64,000 nt of DNA. It comes from Marmoricola sp. OAE513 (GTDB lineage: Bacteria > Actinomycetota > Actinomycetes > Propionibacteriales > Nocardioidaceae). The stretch is taken from contig NZ_JBEPOC010000001.1 in NCBI RefSeq assembly GCF_040546585.1, forward strand, positions 2,046,001 to 2,110,000. The letters are read 5' to 3'. Numbering within the stretch: the stretch's first letter is position 1; each line of letters starts with the position of its first letter. Positions 53,722 to 62,190 of the stretch are shown in pieces. The notes under the pieces are model-generated. The model did not search any database. It saw only the letters and a program-made list of their open reading frames with translations, and had not been told where the DNA came from. The translations under genes were made by a program, and so were the position numbers.

Positions 53722-54495
53722 TCAAGCAGGGTCGATCGGGGCGAGCGTCGGCCGCTTGACCTCGATCGTGTCGCCGGAGGACCGGCCGGTCAGGCGGCGG
53801 TGCACCCAGGGACCGAGGAACTCCCGGGTCCAGGTGGCGTTGGCGGCGAAGCGCTCCCGGGCGGTCAGCTCGGGCAGGGTCGGCCGGGGAAGCCGCTCGG
53901 TGGAGTGCTCGACGCCGAGCGCCTCGAGGACCGCGAACGCGATGTACTGGTGGCCGAACGCGTTGAGGTGCATCCGGTCGGTGTCGAAGACCTCGGCGTG
54001 GTCGCCGTCCCGCATCCGCCACATGTCCACCAGCGTGGTCCCGTGCCGGTCGCTGATCTCCCGGACCCACTCGTTGAAGATCGCCATCCGTCCGCGCATC
54101 GCGGCGTAGATGCCGGATCCCCCCGGGTCGAAGATCGTGAAGAGCACGACGGTGGCGCCGGAGGCGGTCAGGCGCCCGACCGCCTCGTCGTACGCCGCCG
54201 CGAGGTCGTCGAGGTCGACCTTGGGACGCAGCACGTCGTTGGCGCCGGCGTGGATGCTGATGAGGTCGGGGGAGAGGGCGAGCGCGGGCTCGACCTGCTC
54301 GGCGATGATCGGCTTGAGCTTGCGGCCCCGGATCGCGAGGTTGGCGTAGCCGAAGTCCTCGGCGCCGGGCTGTGCGGCGAGGACCTCCGCGACCCGGTCG
54401 GCCCAGCCGCGCAGACCGTTGGGGCGGGCGGGGTCGCGGTCGCCGACCCCTTCGGTGAAGGAGTCGCCGAGAGCGACGTAACGGTGGAACGGCAT
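53722..54495 (-). CDS. SGNH/GDSL-family hydrolase
   Basis: 257 residues from ATG 54495, no signal peptide. Block [15 protein letters not shown], Gly in AIRGRKLK, block [15 protein letters not shown], and [16 protein letters not shown] with the Asp-His pair. Similar in layout to the SGNH protein at 43.1 kb. Divergent from dcd with 61 bp between starts. Substrate unknown. Confidence 0.88.
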   Translation of the reverse strand: MPFHRYVALGDSFTEGVGDRDPARPNGLRGWADRVAEVLAAQPGAEDFGYANLAIRGRKLKPIIAEQVEPALALSPDLISIHAGANDVLRPKVDLDDLAAAYDEAVGRLTASGATVVLFTIFDPGGSGIYAAMRGRMAIFNEWVREISDRHGTTLVDMWRMRDGDHAEVFDTDRMHLNAFGHQYIAFAVLEALGVEHSTERLPRPTLPELTARERFAANATWTREFLGPWVHRRLTGRSSGDTIEVKRPTLAPIDPA

Positions 54496-54556
54496 GGGCC
54501 CGATTCTGCCCCGGACGTCCTCCTGCGCGACCGCCCGGTGGCGGTATCGTGCTCGC

Positions 54557-55132
54557 GTGCTGCTCTCCGACCGCGACATCCTCGCCGAAATCGACGCCCA
54601 GCGGATCGCCGTCGAGCCCTACGACCCGGCCATGATCCAGCCGTCGAGCGTCGACATCCGCCTGGACCGGTTCTTCCGGGTCTTCGACAACCACAAGTAC
54701 CCGCACATCGACCCTGCGGTGGAGCAGGCCGACCTGACCCGCGAGGTCGAGCCGGACGGCGACGACCCGTTCATCCTGCACCCGGGCGAGTTCGTGCTCG
54801 GCTCCACCTACGAGGTCTGCACGCTGCCCGACGACATCGCCGCGCGGGTCGAGGGCAAGTCCTCCCTCGGCCGTCTCGGCCTGCTCACGCACGCGACCGC
54901 CGGTTTCGTCGACCCCGGTTTCAGCGGCCACGTGACGCTGGAGCTGGCGAACGTCGCCACCTTGCCGATCAAGCTCTACCCCGGGATGAAGATCGGGCAG
55001 CTGTGCTTCTTCCGGCTGTCCTCGCCGGCCGAGCACCCGTACGGGTCGGAGAAGTACGGCTCGCGCTACCAGGGCCAGCGTGGTCCGACGGCCTCGCGCT
55101 CGTACGCGAACTTCCACCGCACGAAGATCTGA
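54557..55132 (+). CDS. dcd: dCTP deaminase
   Basis: 191 residues from GTG 54557, the canonical actinobacterial length. Motifs [55 protein letters not shown] and the nucleotide-binding [22 protein letters not shown] are complete. Makes dUTP from dCTP for thymidylate synthesis; actinobacterial members may be bifunctional dCTP deaminase/dUTPases. A longer frame to 54494 overlaps the divergent gene and is less likely. Confidence 0.95.
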   Translation: MLLSDRDILAEIDAQRIAVEPYDPAMIQPSSVDIRLDRFFRVFDNHKYPHIDPAVEQADLTREVEPDGDDPFILHPGEFVLGSTYEVCTLPDDIAARVEGKSSLGRLGLLTHATAGFVDPGFSGHVTLELANVATLPIKLYPGMKIGQLCFFRLSSPAEHPYGSEKYGSRYQGQRGPTASRSYANFHRTKI

Positions 55133-55164
55133 TCGTCGGCCGATCCTGTCGGAGCCTCGCCGGG

Positions 55165-55180
55165 TTTCGACAGGCTCATC
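55165..55180. repeat. Partial copy of the dispersed repeat (opposite orientation)
   Basis: TTTCGACAGGCTCATC, the reverse complement of a GAGCCTGTCGAAA-type end of the repeat, in the gap after dcd. The rest of 55133-55231 shows no gene. Confidence 0.4.
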
Positions 55181-55231
55181 CAACGGGTCACAGCCAGGCG
55201 AACGGGCCGATCCGGGTCAGCGAGAGCCGGA

Positions 55232-55339
55232 TCAGTCGTGGCGCTGGACCCGCTTGGCGTGGTGGCGTCGTGCTGCCTTGCGCACCCGCTCGGTGATGAT
55301 CACGTTCGCCATCTCGGTGCCGTTGATCGTCTGCCACAT
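55232..55339 (-). CDS. 35-residue basic microprotein
   Basis: ATG at 55337-55339, TGA at 55232-55234, GGGAG ribosome site six bases upstream (55346-55350). Translation MWQTINGTEMANVIITERV continues with RKAARRHHAKRVQRHD: an amphipathic start and a strongly basic end, which might bind nucleic acid or membranes. It is 35 bp after the DUF4097 gene on the same strand and so probably the third gene of the RHH-DUF4097 operon. Support is the ribosome site, spacing and codon pattern only. Confidence 0.5.
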   Translation of the reverse strand: MWQTINGTEMANVIITERVRKAARRHHAKRVQRHD

Positions 55340-55374
55340 CGCTGACTCCCATCTGTCGTCTCGTTCGCGGTTTC

Positions 55375-56187
55375 TCAGACGTGCTCGAGCAGGACGTCAC
55401 CGCTGACGGTGGTCGCCCGGAGCTCGACGTAGTCCTGGCCCTCGGCAGGCTTGCCGACACTGGTGAGTCGGTTCTTCAGCGAGCCCGACACCGTGTTGAT
55501 GTCAGTCCACACCGGTGTACCGACAGGAATGCCGACCCGCACGTCGCCGGAGACGTTCCGTGCGGTGACCTTCCCCCGGGGCGCCGCGGCGATCGTCAGG
55601 TCACCCGACGCCGTGGTCAGGTTCACCTCGGCCTCGGCGCGACCCACCTTGAGGTCGCCGGAGCCGGTCTTGATGATCGTGCGCGCCCGGACGGTGCCGA
55701 GGACGACGTCGCCGGACCCGGTCGAGATACCGGTCTTCCCGTGGAGCACACCGAGGTCGATGTCGCCCGAGCCGGACTTGATCCGCACCTCGCCGGCGAG
55801 CTCGGCGCCCTTGATGTCGCCGGATCCCGACTCGATGACGACCGGTCCGCTGGCCTGGTCGAGCTCGATGTCCCCGGAACCTGTCTTCAGCGCCACCAGG
55901 CCGAGAGCGCCGTGGGTCACGGTGTCGGCCGAGCCGACCTTGGTGATCAGCTCGCTGCCGGTGGGGACGATCACCCGCACGGTGTGCGCGTCGCGGCCGA
56001 AGAAGCGGCCGTGGGGGGCGACGACCGAGATCTTGTCCCCGGTCCGCCCGACCTTGAACTCCTCCGCCCGGGGTCCGGAGACCTCGACCGTGGTCTCCGC
56101 GGTGTCGGTCGCCTCCGCGGTGAGCAGGCCGGCGCCGAGCTCGACGTACAGGGACGTGGGGGCGGGGGTGGGGAACTGCTTCTTCAT
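55375..56187 (-). CDS. DUF4097 beta-helix protein
   Basis: 270 residues of regularly spaced strands with the SGSGDI/TGSGDL turn repeated about every 20 residues (ALKTGSGDIELD, VIESGSGDIKGA, RIKSGSGDIDLG, GISTGSGDVVLG, IIKTGSGDLKVG, NLTTASGDLTIA, VSGDVRVG): a right-handed beta-helix of the DUF4097/adhesin-like type. No signal peptide or membrane span, so it is cytosolic here. 24 bp after the RHH regulator gene. Function unknown. Confidence 0.88.
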   Translation of the reverse strand: MKKQFPTPAPTSLYVELGAGLLTAEATDTAETTVEVSGPRAEEFKVGRTGDKISVVAPHGRFFGRDAHTVRVIVPTGSELITKVGSADTVTHGALGLVALKTGSGDIELDQASGPVVIESGSGDIKGAELAGEVRIKSGSGDIDLGVLHGKTGISTGSGDVVLGTVRARTIIKTGSGDLKVGRAEAEVNLTTASGDLTIAAAPRGKVTARNVSGDVRVGIPVGTPVWTDINTVSGSLKNRLTSVGKPAEGQDYVELRATTVSGDVLLEHV

Positions 56188-56211
56188 GGTTCTCTCTCCT
56201 CTGGTCCTGGG

Positions 56212-56745
56212 TCAGACCCAGCCGGTCATGCGCTTGGTGGCACGGTTCTTGCCGCTGAAGCCGTCAGGCCCGAACGGGACGCTGGACAGGTCGATGTCGA
56301 CGGTGATGGCGTTCTCACGCGTCGCCTGGCGCAGCACGTTGACGATCCAGGTGTTCAGCGAGCTGCCGTGCTTGGCGGCCAGCTCCTCGGCCCTCGCCTT
56401 CACGCTCTCAGGGAGTCGTAGCGAGATCCGCGCGGTCGCGACCTCGGCCTCGTCGTCCTCCTCGTCCCCGGCGGTCGGTGCGGCAGGAGCGACCGGCTCA
56501 GGAGCAGGGTGCTCGACGACGAACTCCAGGTCACGGCCGGCGAGCCGGACGTCGACCGAACCGCTGCGCATCTCGCTGGTGATCTCGGCGGCTGCCTGCG
56601 AGAGGACCTCCATGAGGCTGAGCCGCATGCTCGGGTCCAGCGCGAGCGCCAGGCGCTCGGCGGCGGCCTGGATCTGCTCATCCCCGGCAGCGGCGCTGGC
56701 GGTCAGGTCCTGGCGGAGGCGGTCGACGTACGGGCTGATGTCCAT
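56212..56745 (-). CDS. Ribbon-helix-helix (HicB/Arc-like) DNA-binding protein
   Basis: 177 residues. The RHH motif is at about 102-145: TARISLRLPESVKARAEELAAKHGSSLNTWIVNVLRQATREN. The N-terminal ~90 residues are helical (DPSMRLSLMEVLSQAAAEITSE) with an acidic/Pro linker. HicB-family antitoxins have this C-terminal RHH, but no HicA toxin is adjacent. Three TGACRTCA repeats lie across its start, pointing to autoregulation. First gene of the operon with DUF4097. Confidence 0.82.
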   Translation of the reverse strand: MDISPYVDRLRQDLTASAAAGDEQIQAAAERLALALDPSMRLSLMEVLSQAAAEITSEMRSGSVDVRLAGRDLEFVVEHPAPEPVAPAAPTAGDEEDDEAEVATARISLRLPESVKARAEELAAKHGSSLNTWIVNVLRQATRENAITVDIDLSSVPFGPDGFSGKNRATKRMTGWV

Positions 56746-56774
56746 GACATCACTGTGACATCACAATGACGTCA
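56745..56774. promoter_or_regulatory. Three TGACRTCA repeats at exact 11-bp spacing (RHH operator)
   Basis: TGACATCA at 56745-56752 and 56756-56763, TGACGTCA at 56767-56774; then TGTCA at 56775. One helical turn between copies is ideal for cooperative binding of RHH dimers. The first copy overlaps the start codon of the RHH gene. Confidence 0.6.
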
Positions 56775-56806
56775 TGTCAATGCCAGCATGGCGTCACCAC
56801 GCACGA

Positions 56807-56836
56807 GGGCCCGCCGAGACACCTCTCGACGGGCCC
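56807..56836. terminator. Terminator hairpin after the CocE-like gene
   Basis: GGGCCCG-C-CGAGA (56807-56819) pairs with TCTCG-A-CGGGCCC (56824-56836), one mismatch, 4-nt loop CACC, followed by TTC. Located 20 bp past the minus-strand stop at 56857. Confidence 0.7.
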
Positions 56837-56856
56837 TTCGTGACAAGTGCGTCGGG

Positions 56857-58854
56857 TCAGTCCTTCCGACCCGGGATGGTGATCTCGGAGGGGTACTTCG
56901 CCGAGTTGTGAACCGTGATGACGGTCAGCGTGCTCAGCAGGTCCGGCAGGACGGGAGCCAGGTGCGGCACGTCGAACGCCTGCACGGCGATGCGCAGCCG
57001 GTGGCCCGGCAGCAGCTTCGCGCCCGTCGGGAACAGCTCGACGTCGACCGGGGCGACCTGGCCCTTGGCCAGCTTCACCTGCGCCGCCCTGGTGAACGGG
57101 TGGTACGGCTGGATCAGCTTGCCGTCGAGGTAGCGCGACCGCGACTTGTCCAGTGCGCGGTGCGAGATGACCTGCCACCCGCCGGTCAGGCGCGACACGG
57201 TGCCGTCGGGGGCCTCGTCCTCGAGGGCGACCGAGAGCATGCCGTCTCCGCTGTTGCTCGAGACGTACAGGCGGGCGTTCACCGGACCCTGGAGGGCGAC
57301 AGGCTTGCTGAGCGGTGCTGTCCGGAAGACCGCGCCGGCCTTGTCGTTCAGTGCGTTGTCGGTCAGGCACGGGTTCTGGAAGCCGCCGGCGCTGAGCGCG
57401 CCCGCGGTCCACTGGTCGGTCGACCGGGTGCACAGGCCGGCGACCGGGATCGGGTACACCGACGAGCTGCCCGCGGTCACCGCGCCCTGCGTGAGTCCGC
57501 CCTCGGTACCGCCCGTCGTGGACGTACCGCTCAACCGGTAGCTGGCGGCCTTGCGGTCGCCGACCCAGGTCTTCGCCGTGCGCCAGGCGCTCGTGCCCTG
57601 CTCGAAGTACGTGATCGGCGGGATGTCGGTGTCCAGCGCCGGGTCGGCGATGCCCTTCACGTAGTGGTCGAACCAGCGCAGCTTGAGCTCCGACAGGGTG
57701 CCGAGCCCGGCCTTGCCGACCTCCTCGCCGCCGGATGCCTGCAGGTGGTTCCAGGGTCCGATGATCATCTTGGTCGGGACACCGCGCTTCTGGAGGTTCT
57801 CGAAGAGCAGCGGCGTTCCGCGCTGGAACAGGTCGTACTCGCCACTCACGAAGAACGTGGGCACGGTGATCTTGCCGGCCACGTTGATCGGCGAGCGCTG
57901 CTTGTAGAACGGTCCGTCGTACGCCGGCTCGCCGCCGGTGAAGGCCTTCAGGATCAGTGGCACCGTGAAGGTGCCGGCGCCGACGAGGTGGTCGACCAGG
58001 TTGACCAGCGGACTGGCGTCCTTCGGCGCGCTGGTGAACGGCGGGATCACGCCGGTCGCGGTGACCAGGCCTAGCCAGAGCGGGATGAAGCCGACGTCGA
58101 GCTGTCCTCCGGAAGCGACCACGTCGCGGTAGACGTCGGCAGCGGGGACCTGCGGGAAGATCGCCTTCAGGCCGTCCGGGCGGCCTGCGGCGGCGAACAT
58201 CTGGGCGATGCCCATGTACGACGGCCCCGCCATGGCCGTGCTGCCGTTGCTCCAGGACTGCTCGTGCGCCCACTGCATCACCGCGGTGAAGTCGACGTCC
58301 TCGCGGGTGCAGAACGCGCACCAGCGACCACCGGAGGTGCCGGTGCCGCGGGCGTCGACGGTCAGCTGCGCATACCCGCGCTTGACCAGGTACGTCGGGT
58401 TTCCGCCGGCCAGGCCGCCGGCGTACTGCTGGACGCCCTTGTTGTACGCCGTGATCGTGGTGACCACCGGGAACTTCTTGTTGATCGCCTTGCCGTTCGC
58501 ATCGGCCGGCAGGATCAGGTCGCCGCGCAGAACGACGCCGTCGTCCATCGGGATGGCGAGCTCGGGCACCGTGACGGTCTTGGGGTACTGCTCGGGGCGC
58601 GGCTTCCAGGCGGCGGCGCGGGCGACCTTCGTCGTACGGGCGGCGCCGGCCTTCTCGCTCTTCCTTGCCGAGGCGTTGCCGCGCTCGACGGTCCCCTGCG
58701 CGGGGGCGGACGCGGAGCGCGTCGTCGTGGACGTCGACGTCGTTCGGGCGTCCTCGACCCCGTGGTCGACGACGGCGACCGCAGCGACCGTGCCGGCGGT
58801 CAGGGTCAGGACGGCGACCGAGGCAGCGGTCAGACGGGTGAGTGAACGGCGCAT
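56857..58854 (-). CDS. Secreted CocE/NonD-family acyl-peptidase (X-Pro dipeptidyl-peptidase-like)
   Basis: 665 residues from ATG 58854 (GGGAGGA upstream). Signal peptide or anchor (LTRLTAASVAVLTLTAGTVAAVAVV), Ser/Thr-rich spacer, then the alpha/beta-hydrolase: DARGTGTSGGRW, nucleophile elbow MAGPSYMGIAQ (Ser), acid in VSGEYDLFQRG and His in GPWNHLQ. The C-terminal jelly roll (PVNARLYVSSNSGDGMLSVALEDEAPDG, LLPGHRLRIAVQAFDVPH) marks the S15/CocE family. Cleaves peptides or esters outside the cell. A GCTAC-N6-GTAAC element lies 53 bp upstream. Confidence 0.88.
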   Translation of the reverse strand: MRRSLTRLTAASVAVLTLTAGTVAAVAVVDHGVEDARTTSTSTTTRSASAPAQGTVERGNASARKSEKAGAARTTKVARAAAWKPRPEQYPKTVTVPELAIPMDDGVVLRGDLILPADANGKAINKKFPVVTTITAYNKGVQQYAGGLAGGNPTYLVKRGYAQLTVDARGTGTSGGRWCAFCTREDVDFTAVMQWAHEQSWSNGSTAMAGPSYMGIAQMFAAAGRPDGLKAIFPQVPAADVYRDVVASGGQLDVGFIPLWLGLVTATGVIPPFTSAPKDASPLVNLVDHLVGAGTFTVPLILKAFTGGEPAYDGPFYKQRSPINVAGKITVPTFFVSGEYDLFQRGTPLLFENLQKRGVPTKMIIGPWNHLQASGGEEVGKAGLGTLSELKLRWFDHYVKGIADPALDTDIPPITYFEQGTSAWRTAKTWVGDRKAASYRLSGTSTTGGTEGGLTQGAVTAGSSSVYPIPVAGLCTRSTDQWTAGALSAGGFQNPCLTDNALNDKAGAVFRTAPLSKPVALQGPVNARLYVSSNSGDGMLSVALEDEAPDGTVSRLTGGWQVISHRALDKSRSRYLDGKLIQPYHPFTRAAQVKLAKGQVAPVDVELFPTGAKLLPGHRLRIAVQAFDVPHLAPVLPDLLSTLTVITVHNSAKYPSEITIPGRKD

Positions 58855-58906
58855 CAAGTGATTCCTCCCGGTGTGTCGCGAGATCAACGAGAGCTCACGA
58901 CGCGAA

Positions 58907-58922
58907 GTTACGGAACCGTAGC
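58907..58922. promoter_or_regulatory. GCTAC-N6-GTAAC element (reverse orientation) upstream of the CocE-like gene
   Basis: GTTACGGAACCGTAGC on the plus strand; its inner TACGG-AA-CCGTA is a perfect inverted repeat. Same half-sites and length as at 45915 and 62191. Confidence 0.45.
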
Positions 58923-58933
58923 AATGCCGAAAG

Positions 58934-58987
58934 CGCCGACCCGGGCTGAATGTGGAGATGTATCTGCACATTCAGCCCGGGTCGGCG
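58934..58987. terminator. Long perfect hairpin between etfD and the CocE-like gene
   Basis: 21-bp perfect stem (58934-58954 with 58967-58987), loop 12 nt with three more pairs. A degraded third copy of the arm (CTGCACTTTCAGCCCAGGTC) follows at 58997-59016 and, as TGACCT/AGGTCA, makes its own small inverted repeat that includes the etfD stop. Probable terminator of etfD and possibly a repetitive element. Confidence 0.65.
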
Positions 58988-59013
58988 TGCTTGACCTGCA
59001 CTTTCAGCCCAGG

Positions 59014-62000
59014 TCAGAGGTCGAAGAGCGATCCAGCCTCGTTGATGTTCACATCGGTCTTCGGCTGGTTGGCCTCGCCCGAGCTCTTCGGCTTCTCCGG
59101 CTCGGGCGCCTTCTCGGCCTCGGGCTCGGCAGCAGTCGCGGGCTCGGCAGCCTCGGGCTCCGCAGCGGCCTCCGGCTCGGCAGCCTCGGGCTCCGCGGCC
59201 GGTGCTTCCTCGGCAACAGGGGCAGCTGGAGCGGCCGGTGCAGCCGGCTCAGCGGCCGGGATGTCGAAGAGCGAGCCGGCGTTGAGGTCGACCTTGGGTG
59301 CCTCAGCCTTCGGAGCCTCAGCTGCCGGCGCAGGCGCCTCAGCCTTGGGCTCCTCGGCAGCTGCTGCGGGAGCGGCCGCCTCCGCCTTCTTCTCCGCGAC
59401 GATGTCGAACAGCGAGCCGCCACCACCGAGGTCGGCCTCCGGTGCCGGAGCAGCCTCGGCCTTCGGTTCCTCGGCGGGCGCAGCCTTCGGAGCCTCAGCA
59501 GCGGGAGCCGCCTCGGTCGGAGCCACGTCGAACAGCGAGCCGCCACCGAGGTCGGCCTTTGCCGCCGGCTTCTCCTCCGCGGGCTTGGCCGGCTCGGGCG
59601 CCGGCGTGTCGAAGAGCGACCCGCCGCCGAGGTCGGCCTTGGCTGCCGGCGTCTCAGCAGGCTTGTCGGCAGCCGGAGCCGGGGTGTCGAAGAGTGAACC
59701 GCCGGATGCAGCCGGCTTCGACTCGGCAGGCGCAGCCGGAGCGGCATCGAACAGCGAACCGCCGCCTGCCGGAGCAGCCGGAGCCTTCGCCTCGACCTCG
59801 GCCGCCGTCTCCGGCGTCGCCTCGGCCGGAGATGCCGGGGTGGTGACCTTCGCCTTCGGCTTGGCCTCCTTGACCTTCTTGCCCTCGCCCTTGACCGAGG
59901 CCAGCAGCAGCTGGGCGACGTCGAGGACCTCGACCTCCTCGCCGGCGCGGCCGGCGTCCTGCTCGCTGGTCAGGCCGTCCTCGAGCATGGTGCGGCAGAA
60001 CGGGCAGCCGACGGCGATCTGGTCGGCGCCGGTCCCGACGGCTTCGACGGTCCGGTTCACGTTGATCCGCTCGCCGATCGTCTCCTCCATCCACATCCGG
60101 GCGCCACCGGCACCGCAGCAGAAGGACCGCTCGGAGTTCCGCGGCATCTCCACGACCTCGGAGCCGGGGATGACCTGGAGCAGCTCGCGCGGCGGCGAGT
60201 AGACCTGGTTGTGGCGACCCAGGAAGCAGGGGTCGTGGTAGGTGATCTTGCGGGTCGGGCCGGGGGCCGCGACCGGGGTCAGCTTCTTCTCGCGCACCAG
60301 GCGGTTGAGCAGCTGGGTGTGGTGGACGACCTCGAGCTCGATACCGAACTGCTTGTACTCGTTCTTGAGCGTGTTGAAGCAGTGCGCACAGGTCGAGACG
60401 ACCTTCTTGACCTTGTGCTCGTTGAAGGTCTCGATGTTCTGCTGGGCGAGCGCCTGGAAGACGAACTCGTTACCGGCGCGGCGTGCGGAGTCACCCGTGC
60501 AGGTCTCGCCGTTGCCGAGGACGGCGAACGAGACGCCGGCCATGTCGAGCAGCTCGGCGACCGCGCGGGTGGTCTTCTTCGCGCGGTCCTCGTAGGCACC
60601 GGCGCAGCCGACCCAGAACAGCCAGTCAACCTCGGTCAGGTCCTGGACGTCCTCGCCGACGACCTTGACGTCGAAGTCGAGACCCTGGGCCCATTCCATC
60701 CGGGCGTTCGGGTTCATGTTCCAGGGGTTGCCCTTGTTCTCCAGACCCTTGAAAAGTCCGTTGAGCTCAGCCGGGAAGTTCGCCTCGACGAGTACCTGGT
60801 AGCGACGCATGTCGACGATGTGGTCGACGTGCTCGATGTCGACCGGGCACTGGTTGACGCACGCGCCGCAGTTGGTGCAGGACCACAGAACGTCGTTGTC
60901 GATGATCGCGCCGCCCTCGGGGTGCCACGCGTACTCACCCTCGGAGACGCCGACGAGCGGGCGGTCGACCTCGTACTCGGTCAGCTGCTCGGGGGTCATG
61001 GCCTCGCGGGTCGCCTCGTCAGCCATCAGGTACGGGGCCTTCGCGAACGCGTGGTCGCGCGAGTTCATGATCAGCATCTTCGGAGAGAGCGGCTTCTCGG
61101 TGTTCCACGCCGGGCACTGGGACTGGCAGCGGCCGCACTCGGTGCAGCTGGCCATGTCGAGCAGACCCTTCCACGAGAAGTCCTCGATGGAACCGATGCC
61201 GAGGACGGTGTCCTCGTCCATGTCCTCGACGTCCTCGAGGGTGATCGGCTTGCCGTGGGAGATCATCTCCTTGACGGCACCGAGCGCGACGGGGCTGTCG
61301 GGCCGCTTGAACATGATGTTGATCGGCGCGACGAAGATGTGCAGGTGCTTGGAGTTCAGCACGATGATGAGGAACACCAGCATGATGCCGATGTGCAGCA
61401 GCAGGCCGACGCCCTCGAGGATCTCCAGGCCGGTGTCCCCGTGGTGCAGGCCGATCGAGTTGATCACGTCGCCGATGGCGTGCGAGAAGAAGGCCTCGTT
61501 GCCGTAGGGCAGGTTGCCGGCGGCGGCTGCGGCCCCGCGGAACAGGAACATCGTCCAGATGACGTTGAAGATCATGATGAGGACGACCCAGGCGCCACCG
61601 GTGTGCGAACCCTTGAACCGGGACTTGCGGCCGAGCTTCGCGGGCTGGTTCTTGTACCGGATGAGCGAGAACGTCAGCAGACCGACGAGGCAGAGGACAC
61701 CGATCATGTCCTGGCCGAAGCCGAGGATCCACCAGTCGCCGACGAGCGGGATCTTCCACTTCTCGTCGGTCGAGAGCAGGATCCCGTAGGCCTCGACGTA
61801 CACGGTGCCGAGGATCAGGAACGCGTACATGACGAACGAGTGCGCGATGCCCGGGATCGACCACTTGAGCAGCTTCTTCTGCCCGAGGACCTCGACCAGC
61901 TGGTTCTTCAGGGCGGCGCTGACGCGGCCGGTGACACCGGCGATGCGGTCGGGCGCCGGCTGGCCGCCGGTGATGAGCCGGACCAGGAACAGCACCCGCT

Positions 62001-62067
62001 TCAGCGCGAACGGCAAGATCGCGATGTTGAGGATCAGGCCCAGGATGAGCGTGAGCTTGGTGTCCAA
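59014..62067 (-). CDS. etfD: EtfD-type membrane Fe-S oxidoreductase with seven-fold GSLFD tail
   Basis: 1017 residues. Residues 1-~270: membrane helices like those of NarI-type subunits with haem-type His (GIAHSFVMYAF, LLLHIGIMLVF). Two 4Fe-4S motifs: CTECGRCQSQCP (from 308) and CTNCGACVNQCP (from ~397). Two CCG domains (STCAHCFNTL...HHTQLLNRL, HDPCFLGRHN, SFCCGAGGARMW, GCPFCRTML). Passes electrons from ETF to the quinone pool; mycobacterial EtfD (Rv0338c) is the model. From ~725 an Ala/Pro/Glu-rich tail holds seven GSLFD motifs. TTG start at 62067 after GGAG. Confidence 0.9.
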   Translation of the reverse strand: MDTKLTLILGLILNIAILPFALKRVLFLVRLITGGQPAPDRIAGVTGRVSAALKNQLVEVLGQKKLLKWSIPGIAHSFVMYAFLILGTVYVEAYGILLSTDEKWKIPLVGDWWILGFGQDMIGVLCLVGLLTFSLIRYKNQPAKLGRKSRFKGSHTGGAWVVLIMIFNVIWTMFLFRGAAAAAGNLPYGNEAFFSHAIGDVINSIGLHHGDTGLEILEGVGLLLHIGIMLVFLIIVLNSKHLHIFVAPINIMFKRPDSPVALGAVKEMISHGKPITLEDVEDMDEDTVLGIGSIEDFSWKGLLDMASCTECGRCQSQCPAWNTEKPLSPKMLIMNSRDHAFAKAPYLMADEATREAMTPEQLTEYEVDRPLVGVSEGEYAWHPEGGAIIDNDVLWSCTNCGACVNQCPVDIEHVDHIVDMRRYQVLVEANFPAELNGLFKGLENKGNPWNMNPNARMEWAQGLDFDVKVVGEDVQDLTEVDWLFWVGCAGAYEDRAKKTTRAVAELLDMAGVSFAVLGNGETCTGDSARRAGNEFVFQALAQQNIETFNEHKVKKVVSTCAHCFNTLKNEYKQFGIELEVVHHTQLLNRLVREKKLTPVAAPGPTRKITYHDPCFLGRHNQVYSPPRELLQVIPGSEVVEMPRNSERSFCCGAGGARMWMEETIGERINVNRTVEAVGTGADQIAVGCPFCRTMLEDGLTSEQDAGRAGEEVEVLDVAQLLLASVKGEGKKVKEAKPKAKVTTPASPAEATPETAAEVEAKAPAAPAGGGSLFDAAPAAPAESKPAASGGSLFDTPAPAADKPAETPAAKADLGGGSLFDTPAPEPAKPAEEKPAAKADLGGGSLFDVAPTEAAPAAEAPKAAPAEEPKAEAAPAPEADLGGGGSLFDIVAEKKAEAAAPAAAAEEPKAEAPAPAAEAPKAEAPKVDLNAGSLFDIPAAEPAAPAAPAAPVAEEAPAAEPEAAEPEAAAEPEAAEPATAAEPEAEKAPEPEKPKSSGEANQPKTDVNINEAGSLFDL

Positions 62068-62190
62068 GGGAAGTCACTCCAACCCTCCGGCGTGCAGGCC
62101 GGGTCGTTCGCGCAAGTCAGGTCAGGTACGGCGTCGGGCACAGACTATTGCCCTGCATCACGCGCCGCACGCGAAGCGTGTGTGAGAAAC

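Noticed and set aside
56212-56745. HicAB toxin-antitoxin system
   Set aside because: Only the RHH partner is present; no HicA-like double-stranded-RNA-binding toxin adjoins it.
59014-59760. GSLFD repeats as DNA sliding-clamp binding motifs (QL[SD]LF)
   Set aside because: The Gln is missing and the protein is a membrane redox enzyme; resemblance is superficial.
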